In this document: piece by piece, positions 7,664 through 14,949 of the stretch | Position numbering within the stretch: the first letter of the stretch is position 1 | Layout: every line of letters begins with the position of its first letter | Assembly: GCA_964489835.1 (NCBI GenBank) | Contig: CAZBBC010000116.1 | Location: forward strand, 1 to 14,949 | DNA length: 14,949 bases | From: CAZBBC01 sp964489835 | Lineage (GTDB): Bacteria > Calditrichota > Calditrichia > JAJRVZ01 | Reading direction: 5' to 3' | Translations under genes and position numbers: made by a program | The notes under the pieces: model-generated | Database searches by the model: none | Told to the model about the DNA's origin: nothing | What the model saw: only the letters and a program-made list of their open reading frames with translations

Positions 7664-7915
7664 GATTTGTCAAATATATGTCACCCCGCTGGGGTTTCTG
7701 AATATTCAGATGAGAGATTTTCTATAGACATAACACCCCATCAGGGTTTTGGAAATTAAAGTTTTGTTATTTGCGATAAACATATTTCCTATCCAGGATT
7801 TTGGGAATGTGAATTTAAGTGGTAAGTTTTTAAACCGCGTAGCGGTGAAATGTTTATAGCAAATAGACGTACAAAAAAAAGTAATAAGCTCCATCAGGGG
7901 TGACATGTATTTAAA
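7664..7915. repeat. Cluster of five diverged REP-like repeats in both orientations
   Basis: Five copies of a repeat of about 35-45 bp are visible. Three read on the + strand (about 7664-7697, 7717-7760 and 7769-7806) and two on the - strand (about 7831-7865 and 7885-7915). The shared pattern is ATTTGCTATAAACAT, a few bases, then a small GC-rich palindrome such as CCCCGCTGGGG or CCCCATCAGGG, then GGTTTT-like sequence. Core palindromes differ between copies while the flanks stay recognisable. The second and third copies start 52 bp apart. Three + copies followed by two - copies allow long-range folding of a transcript. This resembles the REP-like intergenic repeats common in Bacteroidota-type genomes, which are often mobilised by a RAYT/Y1 transposase encoded elsewhere; none is present here. 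Confidence 0.7.
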
Positions 7916-8085
7916 ACAGCGACGAAAAGTGATCTGAAAGTAAATCAATTGTATAAAATATGATAAACCTACCGGAAATATTGTCTAACAGTAAATAGCA
8001 TCATTTAATACTTTACATTTTCTGTGACAGGATCCTCAGGATAATTTCGTTACTAGAATAATTACTTAACCTGAGTAATTCATGG

Positions 8086-8100
8086 CGCAGCGATGCTGCG
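8086..8100. repeat. Short perfect GC-rich hairpin CGCAGC-GAT-GCTGCG
   Basis: A 6-bp perfect inverted repeat with a 3-base loop in otherwise AT-rich DNA. It is followed by an A-run rather than a T-run on the + strand, so it is not a + strand terminator. It probably belongs to the same dispersed palindromic sequence as the neighbouring units. Confidence 0.5.
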
Positions 8101-8110
8101 ATCAAAAAAA

Positions 8111-8145
8111 GATTTTGTCCACGGATTATCCGTGGATAAAAAATC
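8111..8145. repeat. Near-perfect 35-bp palindrome
   Basis: TCCACGGAT (8118-8126) and ATCCGTGGA (8128-8136) are exact reverse complements with one base between them. They are flanked by GATTTT (8111-8116) and AAAATC (8140-8145), which also pair. On the - strand it contains TTTTATCCACGGAT, which recurs on the + strand at 11274-11287 in the next large intergenic region, so it looks like a dispersed repeat rather than a gene-specific operator. Confidence 0.6.
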
Positions 8146-8280
8146 ATTGCACAGGATAACAGAATAAAAATCTTTTGAATGTCCTACTCATCTTGCTATG
8201 TAAAAGAAAAATATCGAATAAAACCATAACTCCAGACTTATCGTAAGTTAATCTGTTGCTAATTGAAAAAAGTACATAAT

Positions 8281-8316
8281 CCAATAATCGTATCCTCGTA
8301 GAGGATGCATTATTGG
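8281..8316 (+). promoter_or_regulatory. Strong 36-nt hairpin upstream of the TonB-dependent receptor gene
   Basis: CCAATAAT (8281-8288) pairs with ATTATTGG at the 3' end (8309-8316), and ATCCTC (8292-8297) pairs with GAGGAT (8301-8306) around a GTA loop. Between them a G-C and a T-G pair can form, with one bulged C. No T-run follows directly, so simple termination is unlikely. It ends 76 bases before the receptor start and would lie in the mRNA leader, or act as a symmetric protein-binding site in DNA. The base sequence shows the structure; any regulatory role is inference. Confidence 0.5.
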
Positions 8317-8354
8317 TTGTATTAGTAGGTTTATTGTAAAAAATGGAGATCGTC

Positions 8355-8387
8355 ATGAAACCAGGCGTCTTTAAAAAAAAGGAATGA
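8355..8387 (+). CDS. Possible 10-codon leader peptide overlapping the receptor start
   Basis: ATG at 8355 is preceded by GGAG (8345-8348) at a 6-base spacing. The frame encodes MKPGVFKKKE and its TGA stop (8385-8387) overlaps the ATG at 8384, forming ATGA with the first possible start of the receptor gene. This arrangement would allow translational coupling. A frame this short arises easily by chance, so this is only a candidate. Confidence 0.22.
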   Translation: MKPGVFKKKE

Positions 8388-8392
8388 TCCCT

Positions 8393-11194
8393 ATGATCAC
8401 AAAAAAATTATTGGCCGCCTGTATGCTATTCCTTCTGACCTATTCATACCTGTATGCCGGTACGACCGGTAAAATAACCGGGATCATCAAGGATAAAGAG
8501 AATGGCGAACCGGCGCCGGGTGTGAATGTGCTTATTGAGGGCACCCGTCTGGGAGCCGCTACCGATCTGGATGGCGTCTATATCATTCTGAATATACCAC
8601 CCGGAAGGTATAATGTTCAGGCAATAATGATCGGTTTTAAAACAATAACTAAAACAGAGATTCAGGTTTTCACCGATCGAACGACGCGGGTAGACTTTGA
8701 CCTGGAAATATCAATTATTGAAGGTGAAACCATTGAGGTGAAAGCGGAACGACCATTGATTAACCGGGATGAAACGACAAAAACGGCAACACTTGATTTT
8801 GAAGTATTCTCTGAAATGCCTATTCAGGAAGTCAGTGATGCAATTGCGGCCCAATCAGGCTTTGTTTCAGATGCTGAAGGTAATTTACATCTACGGGGCG
8901 GACGTTCAGGAGAAGTCGCCTATATGATTGATGGTATACTGGTACAGGATCCGTTCTATAAATCCGGTGCAGGGGGTGTTCTTCTCGATAAGTATTTGAT
9001 CCAGGAATTACAGGTAATGACCGGTGCTTTTAGCGCAGAGTACGGACAAGCCATGTCCGGGGTCATTAATGTTGTAACCAAAGAAGGAACCACTCAGAAA
9101 TATAGCGGACGATTCGAATATGAATCTCACTGGTTAAACGAATCACCCTTCCGTAAACAGGATTGGATGTTATCCTCGGATTTAGTTGCCATTCCTGCCG
9201 GAAAGGAAGATCAATACCGCGATGCAGTTCGCTCCTATCGCTCGAGCAGCGAAAAACCGGATAGCTTAATTTCGTCCCCGACCGCCTATGATCCGGTCGG
9301 ATTTTCAAAATATAATGTTCCGGAATTTGAATCTATTCCGGGCGTTGGAGACCTGCCTCAGCTGTTTGGATCACCGTTAAATGGCTATTATACCGGAACT
9401 TTTTCCGGACCGGTACCATTTGTAGATAATCTGTCTTTTTTTATATCCGGTCGCTATTCCAATTATTATAGCCACATGCAATTTGGATACGACGCCAACC
9501 GGGATTTCAATACCAAATTGACCTATCGTCTGGAAAACATAAAAATTAACGCCAATATTCAAAGATCACGCCACTACTATAAACCGTATAATCATCAGTG
9601 GAAATATAATCCGGATGGTTATGAAGACCGACAGGCGATCGTTGACAGGGAATCTATTGAATTCACCCATGCGTTGGGGGAGAAAACTTTTTATACGATA
9701 AGATTATCACGTTACCTTAGAGGATATTTGCGATCTAATCCAAATAAACAATTTAAGATAAGTGATTACCCGGCGCACCTCTATTCCGACACCGAAGTAC
9801 TTGATTCATTGATTTTAAATGATTCAGACTGGGAACAGGGCAGTCTCAATGCCGATGGATTCTACGTTACCGGGGATTACGGCCGATATGAGGAGAATGA
9901 AACAAACACCTACACGGCTAAATTTGATATCGTAAGCCAGGTAGCGCACAATCATGAGATCAAAGCTGGACTGGAATACACCAAATATACGGTTGAGCGG
10001 GATCGCTGGATACAACCCTGGGCCAACGCCCCGCATTATATCGAAATATTTAAATATAAACCGGAAGAATTTGCCGTTTATATTCAGGACAAGATGGAAT
10101 ATGAACGGTTCGTATTAAATATTGGTTTACGCTTTGATTATTTTAATGCCCATCATAGCATGTGGGAAGATATTTATATTGCCGGTATATTAGATGAATC
10201 CACCAGCGAATGGTTTCCGGCAAAGGAGACGGTGGTGGAACCCCAACAGTATTTTAGCCCCAGAATCGGAATTGCTTACCCGGTCACAGAAAGAGTGGTT
10301 TTTCATAGTTCCTATGGTCACTTCTATGAAAAACCGGGATTTTATGAAATGTACAAATCCCATGATGTTGTTGCCGATCGCCATCCACTCATTGGTAATC
10401 CCAGAATTAAAAATCAAAAAACCGTGCAATACGAGTTTGGTGTTAAATCGCAATTGGGTGAAGACTGGACTTTTGATATTAATGCTTATTATAAAGATAT
10501 CACCAATCTGGCTGCCAGTACGTATCACATTGGGTTTCCTTATCACTTTACGGTTTTTGATAACAGCGATTATGCCAGTGTCAAAGGGGTTGAGTTCACA
10601 CTGGAACGTAAAGTGGGTATGTTTTTTACCGGCGTTTTGAATTATTCGCTTTCAATTGCCAAAGGCAATGAATCATCATCCAGTGATGGATATAATTTAT
10701 ATCGGGGAGTAGATGTCTCCGAGCGTCCCAATCGCGAATATTATTTGGATTTTGACAGAAGACACGACTTGTCTATAAACTCGATAATCAAAACCCCGAG
10801 AGATTTTGGTCCGGCTTTACTAGGAATTAAACCATTGGAAAGATGGAATATGAATTTACTGATACAGGTGGCCAGTGGTTTACCTTATACCCCCTCATTA
10901 GAAGAAGGTTTTGTCGATATATTTCTGGAAAGAAACACCGGGAGGAAACCATGGTTCCTGCAGGTTGATCTCCGCCTGCAGAGATACATCACGCTTTTGG
11001 ATAATGTTGAAATTGTTCCTTATTTAGTTGTAAAGAACCTGTTCAATCGTTTGAATACCAATTATGTATGGACACGGACCGGAAAAGCATGGGATGACGG
11101 AACAACCAGTTCATACTCCGAAGATCGCCAGCATAACCCGGAAAATGTAGGTATTCCGCGACAGATCTCTCTTGGTTTTCGGGTTACATTTTGA
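8393..11194 (+). CDS. TonB-dependent outer-membrane receptor with carboxypeptidase-regulatory-like domain
   Basis: This 933-residue outer-membrane protein is predicted to import a ligand using TonB energy. A signal peptide ends near YLYA (residue 22). A CarboxypepD_reg-like beta-sandwich follows (about 24-105; GxITGxIxDKExGEPxPGxxV pattern and a GAATDLDG turn). A TonB-box-like ETIEV lies at 112-116. The plug runs to about 235 (LRGGR, YMIDG, GAFSAEYGQAMSGVINVVT), and a long beta-barrel ends in a C-terminal Phe, as expected for barrel insertion. The start at 8393 has AAGGA nine bases upstream; ATG 8384 would sit directly on that site and is plausible only if coupled to the short leader frame. 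It lacks a SusD neighbour, so it is not a classic SusC. Next downstream are a large T9SS-tailed protein and a PorV-like barrel. The ligand is unknown. Confidence 0.92.
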   Translation: MITKKLLAACMLFLLTYSYLYAGTTGKITGIIKDKENGEPAPGVNVLIEGTRLGAATDLDGVYIILNIPPGRYNVQAIMIGFKTITKTEIQVFTDRTTRVDFDLEISIIEGETIEVKAERPLINRDETTKTATLDFEVFSEMPIQEVSDAIAAQSGFVSDAEGNLHLRGGRSGEVAYMIDGILVQDPFYKSGAGGVLLDKYLIQELQVMTGAFSAEYGQAMSGVINVVTKEGTTQKYSGRFEYESHWLNESPFRKQDWMLSSDLVAIPAGKEDQYRDAVRSYRSSSEKPDSLISSPTAYDPVGFSKYNVPEFESIPGVGDLPQLFGSPLNGYYTGTFSGPVPFVDNLSFFISGRYSNYYSHMQFGYDANRDFNTKLTYRLENIKINANIQRSRHYYKPYNHQWKYNPDGYEDRQAIVDRESIEFTHALGEKTFYTIRLSRYLRGYLRSNPNKQFKISDYPAHLYSDTEVLDSLILNDSDWEQGSLNADGFYVTGDYGRYEENETNTYTAKFDIVSQVAHNHEIKAGLEYTKYTVERDRWIQPWANAPHYIEIFKYKPEEFAVYIQDKMEYERFVLNIGLRFDYFNAHHSMWEDIYIAGILDESTSEWFPAKETVVEPQQYFSPRIGIAYPVTERVVFHSSYGHFYEKPGFYEMYKSHDVVADRHPLIGNPRIKNQKTVQYEFGVKSQLGEDWTFDINAYYKDITNLAASTYHIGFPYHFTVFDNSDYASVKGVEFTLERKVGMFFTGVLNYSLSIAKGNESSSSDGYNLYRGVDVSERPNREYYLDFDRRHDLSINSIIKTPRDFGPALLGIKPLERWNMNLLIQVASGLPYTPSLEEGFVDIFLERNTGRKPWFLQVDLRLQRYITLLDNVEIVPYLVVKNLFNRLNTNYVWTRTGKAWDDGTTSSYSEDRQHNPENVGIPRQISLGFRVTF

Positions 11195-11204
11195 TGATAA
11201 CCCA

Positions 11205-11220
11205 CCCCGTCTTATCGGGG
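11205..11220 (+). terminator. GC-rich hairpin after the receptor gene
   Basis: CCCCG (11205-11209) and CGGGG (11216-11220) pair around a TCTTAT loop, 10 bases after the receptor stop. No T-run follows, so it may limit read-through only partly or stabilise the 3' end, giving different levels of receptor and downstream protein. It could also be a solo copy of the repeat class seen at 7664-7915. Confidence 0.4.
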
Positions 11221-11273
11221 GGCTATGCTATTATAACCAAAAACTTTGTTATTTTAGCAAAAATTTTAAAAAC

Positions 11274-11287
11274 TTTTATCCACGGAT
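11274..11287. repeat. 14-bp copy of the 8111-8145 palindrome arm
   Basis: TTTTATCCACGGAT here matches exactly the reverse complement of part of the palindrome at 8111-8145. The second arm is replaced by TACACTGTTCGCCC, so the palindrome is not kept. It lies in the 161-bp gap before the 955-residue secreted protein gene, the rest of which shows only AT-rich sequence. Confidence 0.5.
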
Positions 11288-11355
11288 TACACTGTTCGCC
11301 CAACTCAGAGGGGTAGAGATTCTTTATACTATCGAATATTTAACAAGGTGATTTT

Positions 11356-14223
11356 ATGAAAAAGATATTTATTATCATACTAGTAATCCTGAGTTCGTCA
11401 CTGATTATCGCTTCTTTTTTAGAGAAGAGAGAAATTGATGCACCGAATGATAAATTAGGTAAACCGGCAGCAAGGGGACCGGATGTAGGATATGCCTTAT
11501 TAACGAAAGGTGAGTTGGTCAATTGTTATATGAATATGGGCCAAATATCCGATTCCTATTTCCAAACGGTCTTTTACAATTTTAACTGGCCCCAAAGTAA
11601 GGGCAGTATTCCCGGAAAAGTGGAGTGTACCGATGATCTGGCTTATGTATTTGCCCACCCGGCGAATACAAAAAGTGGTAAAATTGGTAATGTTATTGAC
11701 GGCCACACCGGTAACTGGATCGAAGACTGGGGCGCCGTAAAGGGACATTATGGGAGGTATCATGCCAATCCTCAGCCTGATGAATTAAAAGTACAGGGAT
11801 ATCCTCATCTTGCTGTTAGCGATATCGAGGAAACATGGCCGGAGGGGTATGATGATTCAACCGGTAATTTTGTTTCCACACCCGGTGAAAGACACTGGCC
11901 CGGAAATTTTCGTATTGATATCAATCCTGTTTCGCCGAACTATCTACAGGAGATTCCCGGTGAATTTCCGGCAGACCGTGTGGTTTTTTCAGCCGTGGAT
12001 GACCATGATAATCTTCAAGGTAATCCACTGGGAATACGATTAGACACCCAGGTGTATGCATACGGCCGCCCCTATGCCGCTGACTTTCATTTTTATGAAA
12101 CAGTCATTAGAAATACAAGTGCTAATTATTTGGCAGATTGCTGGTACGGTTATTACCTGGACATCGATTACGGAGAATATACACGGGAAGCGATATATAC
12201 CTATAGTACTGGCACTACACCCGGACCCTGGGACGTCATGTACACGTTTACTCCAAATATTACTGATCCCAATGAGCTGGAAACCGGAATATTCGGATTC
12301 GCGATTCTTGAAACACCAAAAAATCTGGGTATTACCGATGATCATTATTTACCCGATTCGGATCCCCCCATTCCGGCTAATGATCATGAAATGTGGGCCG
12401 TCATCACCAGTCAGCCGCATTTACTACCGTCATACTTATTACCCAGTGATTTTTTTCACGGCAGCGATGTGCATCATGATGATTATAGTCCCACCCAAAC
12501 TTCTCTTGGTACCGATTGGGCAAATTTTGTGATGACCGGTCCGTTTGATCTGGCTCCTGGCGAATCGGTAAGATCTGTATTAGTCGTTTGTGCCGGAGAG
12601 AACGTCGATGATTTTAAGGTGAATATCGATATGGCGACCAGCATGAAGGAGAAATATTTTCAAGGTCCCAGCGGTCCCCAATCGCCAAAATTATATGCCG
12701 TACCCGGTGATGGTGAAGTCACTCTTTACTGGACGGATAAACCTGAAAAAACGGCTGATCCCTTCAGCGGCGAGTTTGATTTTGAGGGTTATAAGATCTA
12801 TCGTAGTGTGGATGACGGTCAAACCTGGGGTGATCAGATTAAAGACGGGAAAGGAAATTTGGTTGGCTATGTGCCGGTTGCTTATTTTGATTTAAAAAAC
12901 GGTATCACTGGGCTCGATCCACTAAATTCAACGTTTAACCTGGGAGATGATAAAGGATTAGCACACACCTGGAAAGATACCGATGTTCATAACGGAGTCG
13001 TTTACAGTTATTCGATAACGTCCTATGATCGCGGAGATCCAACCGCTAATATTCAGGCTTTTGAATCCGCGAAAGGCAAAAAAGAAACCGAGGTCAATTT
13101 TGTAAAAATAACACCAAAGCCCAAGGCCATTGGTTTCACAGATCCGAAGGTATCCTATACGCATAAAACGGGTTTGGGTAAAGGATATATAGAAATTTCA
13201 GTAGTCGATCCCTGGGCATTAACTGACCACCTGTATCAAATCGCTTTCGATGACAGTCCTTCCGTTACCTTTAACGTCGTTGAAATTTTAGAAGATAAAC
13301 GTATAAACAGACTTTCGGGGTTTCCAATAAATACTTCCGATATGCCGGTAGTAGATGGCTTTCAGATCCGTCTGAATGCCGATGACCAATTTGGTGGAAT
13401 CAGTTCCATCCTGGATGAATATGACAGGGATGTCTTCGGTGCGAATCTCCTGGATACTACCGGATCTTGGTATGCACTTGAGGGTGCTAATTTACAGGCA
13501 GCTGGAAATTTTGAAACACGTACCTCGAATTATGAAATTCGTTTTACTTCTCAAGGTTCAAAAATTGGCACAAAATTAGGCCCTACGATTGAAATCAAAG
13601 AAGAAGTTCCGTTTGAAGTCTGGAATACAACCACTCATCAGCAGGTTACCGCCGTGGTAGGCGATGATGGTGACGGTGTTTATGAGGAAGGTGAAGAAAT
13701 ATCGATTTTAAATCTGCCCTATTCCGATCTGGATATCGGGCAAACCTTTTCAGTCGATCTGCTCCAGGCCGCACACTATAAAATTAAAATAATGAATGCC
13801 CCTGGTGATGCTATTTTACAACCACTGGAAGGGCAAACCGTGCAGTTAATAACCAAACGGGCGCACACGCCTCAGGATCTGTACGAACTGAGTTTTACCG
13901 CCCATTCTTTCAAACCGGCATCGGCTCAGAGTCTTACAGAGATCAGAGTCGTGCCAAATCCATACCTAGTGAATGCCGCCTGGGAACAAACCATTAATAT
14001 CAGAAGATTGCAGTTCATGTTCCTACCGCCAAAGTGCACGATCTTTATTTATTCGACCCGCGGTGAACTGGTAACAACGCTTGAACACACCGATGGCACC
14101 GGAAGCAAAGACTGGAATCTGACCTCACAATCCGGACAGGAAGTGGCATACGGTATTTATATCTATGTTGTTAAAACACCAGAAGGTGAAGAATACATCA
14201 GTAAATTCGCTCTTATTAAGTAG
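11356..14223 (+). CDS. Large secreted protein with fibronectin-III-like segment and T9SS-type C-terminal tail
   Basis: This 955-residue exported protein starts with a signal peptide (MKK, then a hydrophobic run to about residue 21). Residues about 35-430 are rich in aromatic, Asp and Gly residues and resemble the long secreted proteins found beside TonB receptors in Calditrichota/KSB1/Marinimicrobia-like genomes, whose function is not known to me. From about 441 to 560 there is a fibronectin-III-like segment (SPKLYAVPGDGEVTLYW, then GYKIYRS, and VYSYSITSYDRGD). The tail from about 862 (VVPNPYLVNA, then a beta-rich module ending in KFALIK) is a T9SS type A/FlgD-like sorting domain, so it is probably exposed on the cell surface. 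No catalytic motif was recognised. The start has AAGGTGA at 11345-11351. The gene lies between a TonB receptor and a PorV-like gene and ends 14 bp before the latter. It may capture ligand for the receptor, a role like that of SusD; this is inference. Confidence 0.88.
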   Translation: MKKIFIIILVILSSSLIIASFLEKREIDAPNDKLGKPAARGPDVGYALLTKGELVNCYMNMGQISDSYFQTVFYNFNWPQSKGSIPGKVECTDDLAYVFAHPANTKSGKIGNVIDGHTGNWIEDWGAVKGHYGRYHANPQPDELKVQGYPHLAVSDIEETWPEGYDDSTGNFVSTPGERHWPGNFRIDINPVSPNYLQEIPGEFPADRVVFSAVDDHDNLQGNPLGIRLDTQVYAYGRPYAADFHFYETVIRNTSANYLADCWYGYYLDIDYGEYTREAIYTYSTGTTPGPWDVMYTFTPNITDPNELETGIFGFAILETPKNLGITDDHYLPDSDPPIPANDHEMWAVITSQPHLLPSYLLPSDFFHGSDVHHDDYSPTQTSLGTDWANFVMTGPFDLAPGESVRSVLVVCAGENVDDFKVNIDMATSMKEKYFQGPSGPQSPKLYAVPGDGEVTLYWTDKPEKTADPFSGEFDFEGYKIYRSVDDGQTWGDQIKDGKGNLVGYVPVAYFDLKNGITGLDPLNSTFNLGDDKGLAHTWKDTDVHNGVVYSYSITSYDRGDPTANIQAFESAKGKKETEVNFVKITPKPKAIGFTDPKVSYTHKTGLGKGYIEISVVDPWALTDHLYQIAFDDSPSVTFNVVEILEDKRINRLSGFPINTSDMPVVDGFQIRLNADDQFGGISSILDEYDRDVFGANLLDTTGSWYALEGANLQAAGNFETRTSNYEIRFTSQGSKIGTKLGPTIEIKEEVPFEVWNTTTHQQVTAVVGDDGDGVYEEGEEISILNLPYSDLDIGQTFSVDLLQAAHYKIKIMNAPGDAILQPLEGQTVQLITKRAHTPQDLYELSFTAHSFKPASAQSLTEIRVVPNPYLVNAAWEQTINIRRLQFMFLPPKCTIFIYSTRGELVTTLEHTDGTGSKDWNLTSQSGQEVAYGIYIYVVKTPEGEEYISKFALIK

Positions 14224-14237
14224 CCGGAGGAACCACC

Positions 14238-14949
14238 ATGATCAGAAATTTCCTGATCCTTGTTTTTATAATTTGTCTTCCCCTGACCGTGTGGGCACAG
14301 AACAGCGATTTCAATAAGGTTGGAACAACAGCCGCACAATTTTTGAAGATTGAGGTAGGAGCCCGCGCCCTTGCCATGGGTGGTTGCTTCGGAGCTCTTG
14401 CCAACAATGCATCCGCTTTATACTGGAATCCTGCTGGTATTGCACAACTGGATCAAATGGAACTTACCTTTACACATACGGAATGGATTGCCGGCATTTC
14501 CCATGGTTTCGCCGGGTTTGTTATACCTGTCAGTGATAATAATATTTTCGGGCTTAGTTTTACCTATCAATCAATGGATGAGATTGAACAAACAACGATC
14601 GCACAACCGAAAGGAACCGGTCTTTATTACGATGCACAGGATATAGCTGTCGGTCTGAGTTATGCGCGTCATATGGTCAGTCACATCTTATTCGGTATCA
14701 CCGCAAAGATGATCCACCAATCCATCTGGAATGAAACCGCCCTGGGATTTGCTATGGATGTTGGGCTGTTACTGGAAACAGGAATAATGGGAACCAAAGT
14801 GGCTATGGTAATGACCAATTTTGGGACCGATATGCAGATGGATGGAAGGGATCTGATCCGTGGTTATGACCAGATGCCGGAAAGTGGTTCAAATCCGAAC
14901 ACAGAATCAAAACTGAGTACCGAATCCTGGCCGTTACCAACCAATCTGC
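14238..14949 (+). CDS. PorV/PorQ-family (UPF0164) outer-membrane beta-barrel protein, cut by window end
   Basis: The first 237 codons are present and the frame is open to the window end. A signal peptide (MIRNF, hydrophobic run, VWAQ) leads to the family hallmark at about residues 35-68: FLKIEVGARALAMGG, then ANNASALYWNPAGIA. Alternating beta-strand-like sequence follows, fitting a FadL-like barrel. In Bacteroidota, PorV helps release T9SS cargo at the outer membrane and hands it to the attachment complex; PorQ and other paralogues are less clear. A good CGGAGGAA ribosome site at 14225-14232 fixes the ATG. It lies 14 bp after the T9SS-tailed 955-residue gene, so the two are almost certainly co-transcribed, and a dedicated export role for that protein is plausible. 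Housekeeping PorV versus a paralogue cannot be told apart from this fragment. Confidence 0.87.
   Translation, partial: MIRNFLILVFIICLPLTVWAQNSDFNKVGTTAAQFLKIEVGARALAMGGCFGALANNASALYWNPAGIAQLDQMELTFTHTEWIAGISHGFAGFVIPVSDNNIFGLSFTYQSMDEIEQTTIAQPKGTGLYYDAQDIAVGLSYARHMVSHILFGITAKMIHQSIWNETALGFAMDVGLLLETGIMGTKVAMVMTNFGTDMQMDGRDLIRGYDQMPESGSNPNTESKLSTESWPLPTNL

Larger units (their letters stand above)
7604..8392. other. Gene-free, repeat-rich region between sialidase-like and receptor genes
   Basis: About 790 bp without a convincing protein gene on either strand. It contains the REP-like cluster, two palindromes, the 36-nt hairpin and a very short upstream reading frame, each listed separately. 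The stretch 8147-8280 is AT-rich and I see nothing specific in it. Open frames on the - strand here run through the repeats and have no family resemblance, so they are not called. No clear promoter for the receptor gene was recognised. Confidence 0.7.

Noticed and set aside
7664..7915. Repeat cluster as a CRISPR array
   Set aside because: Copies are imperfect, occur in both orientations, have unequal spacing and no adjacent cas genes.
7706..7948. Minus-strand open frame of about 80 codons
   Set aside because: It runs straight through the repeat units, has no ribosome site or family resemblance, and its sequence is explained by the repeats.
10194..10640. Plus-strand frame of about 148 codons inside the receptor gene
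   Set aside because: It lies wholly inside the well-supported receptor frame and has no recognisable domain.
8393..14223. Calling the receptor and large secreted protein a SusC/SusD pair
   Set aside because: The secreted protein has no lipoprotein signal or SusD-like features and ends in a T9SS tail; the receptor shows only general TonB-receptor features.

Overview
The window suggests a Gram-negative bacterium of the Fibrobacterota-Chlorobiota-Bacteroidota (FCB) group, probably from one of its less-studied branches (Ignavibacteria, Calditrichota, KSB1 or Marinimicrobia-like). Two secreted proteins end in tails of the type IX secretion system (T9SS) kind, one with the YPNPFNP signature. A TonB-dependent receptor carries an N-terminal carboxypeptidase-regulatory-like domain, and the window ends in a PorV/PorQ-family outer-membrane protein. 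This placement is inferred from protein families; no rRNA or other marker gene is present. All convincing genes are on the + strand.

Region 1 (112-5477) is a tight three-gene operon: an AbgT-family inner-membrane transporter, a secreted gamma-glutamyltransferase (GGT)-family Ntn hydrolase, and a cytosolic fusion of a D-Ala-D-Ala-ligase-like ATP-grasp domain to a peptidase M20-like domain. Gaps are 16 bp and 1 bp. The set looks like a peptide or amide pathway (transport, periplasmic cleavage or transfer, ATP-driven ligation). Two features make it unusual. The M20 half has lost nearly all zinc ligands and the catalytic glutamate. The GGT keeps its catalytic Thr but lacks several residues that bind the gamma-glutamyl group in well-studied GGTs. 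The substrate cannot be read from sequence.

Region 2 (5478-7603) is a 398-bp leader rich in inverted repeats, with a possible Bacteroidota-type promoter, followed by a secreted four-Asp-box sialidase-superfamily propeller with a T9SS tail. Region 3 (7604-8392) is gene-free and full of structure: five diverged copies of a REP-like repeat in both orientations, two compact palindromes, and a strong 36-nt hairpin. A 10-codon upstream reading frame ends at the next gene.

Region 4 (8393-14949) is an outer-membrane module: a TonB-dependent receptor, a 955-residue secreted protein with a fibronectin-III-like segment and a T9SS tail, and a PorV/PorQ-like beta-barrel cut by the window end. No SusD is present. 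The large secreted protein may be the surface partner of the receptor, with the PorV-like protein helping its export; this is inference from gene order. The best candidate for an undescribed system is the operon in region 1.
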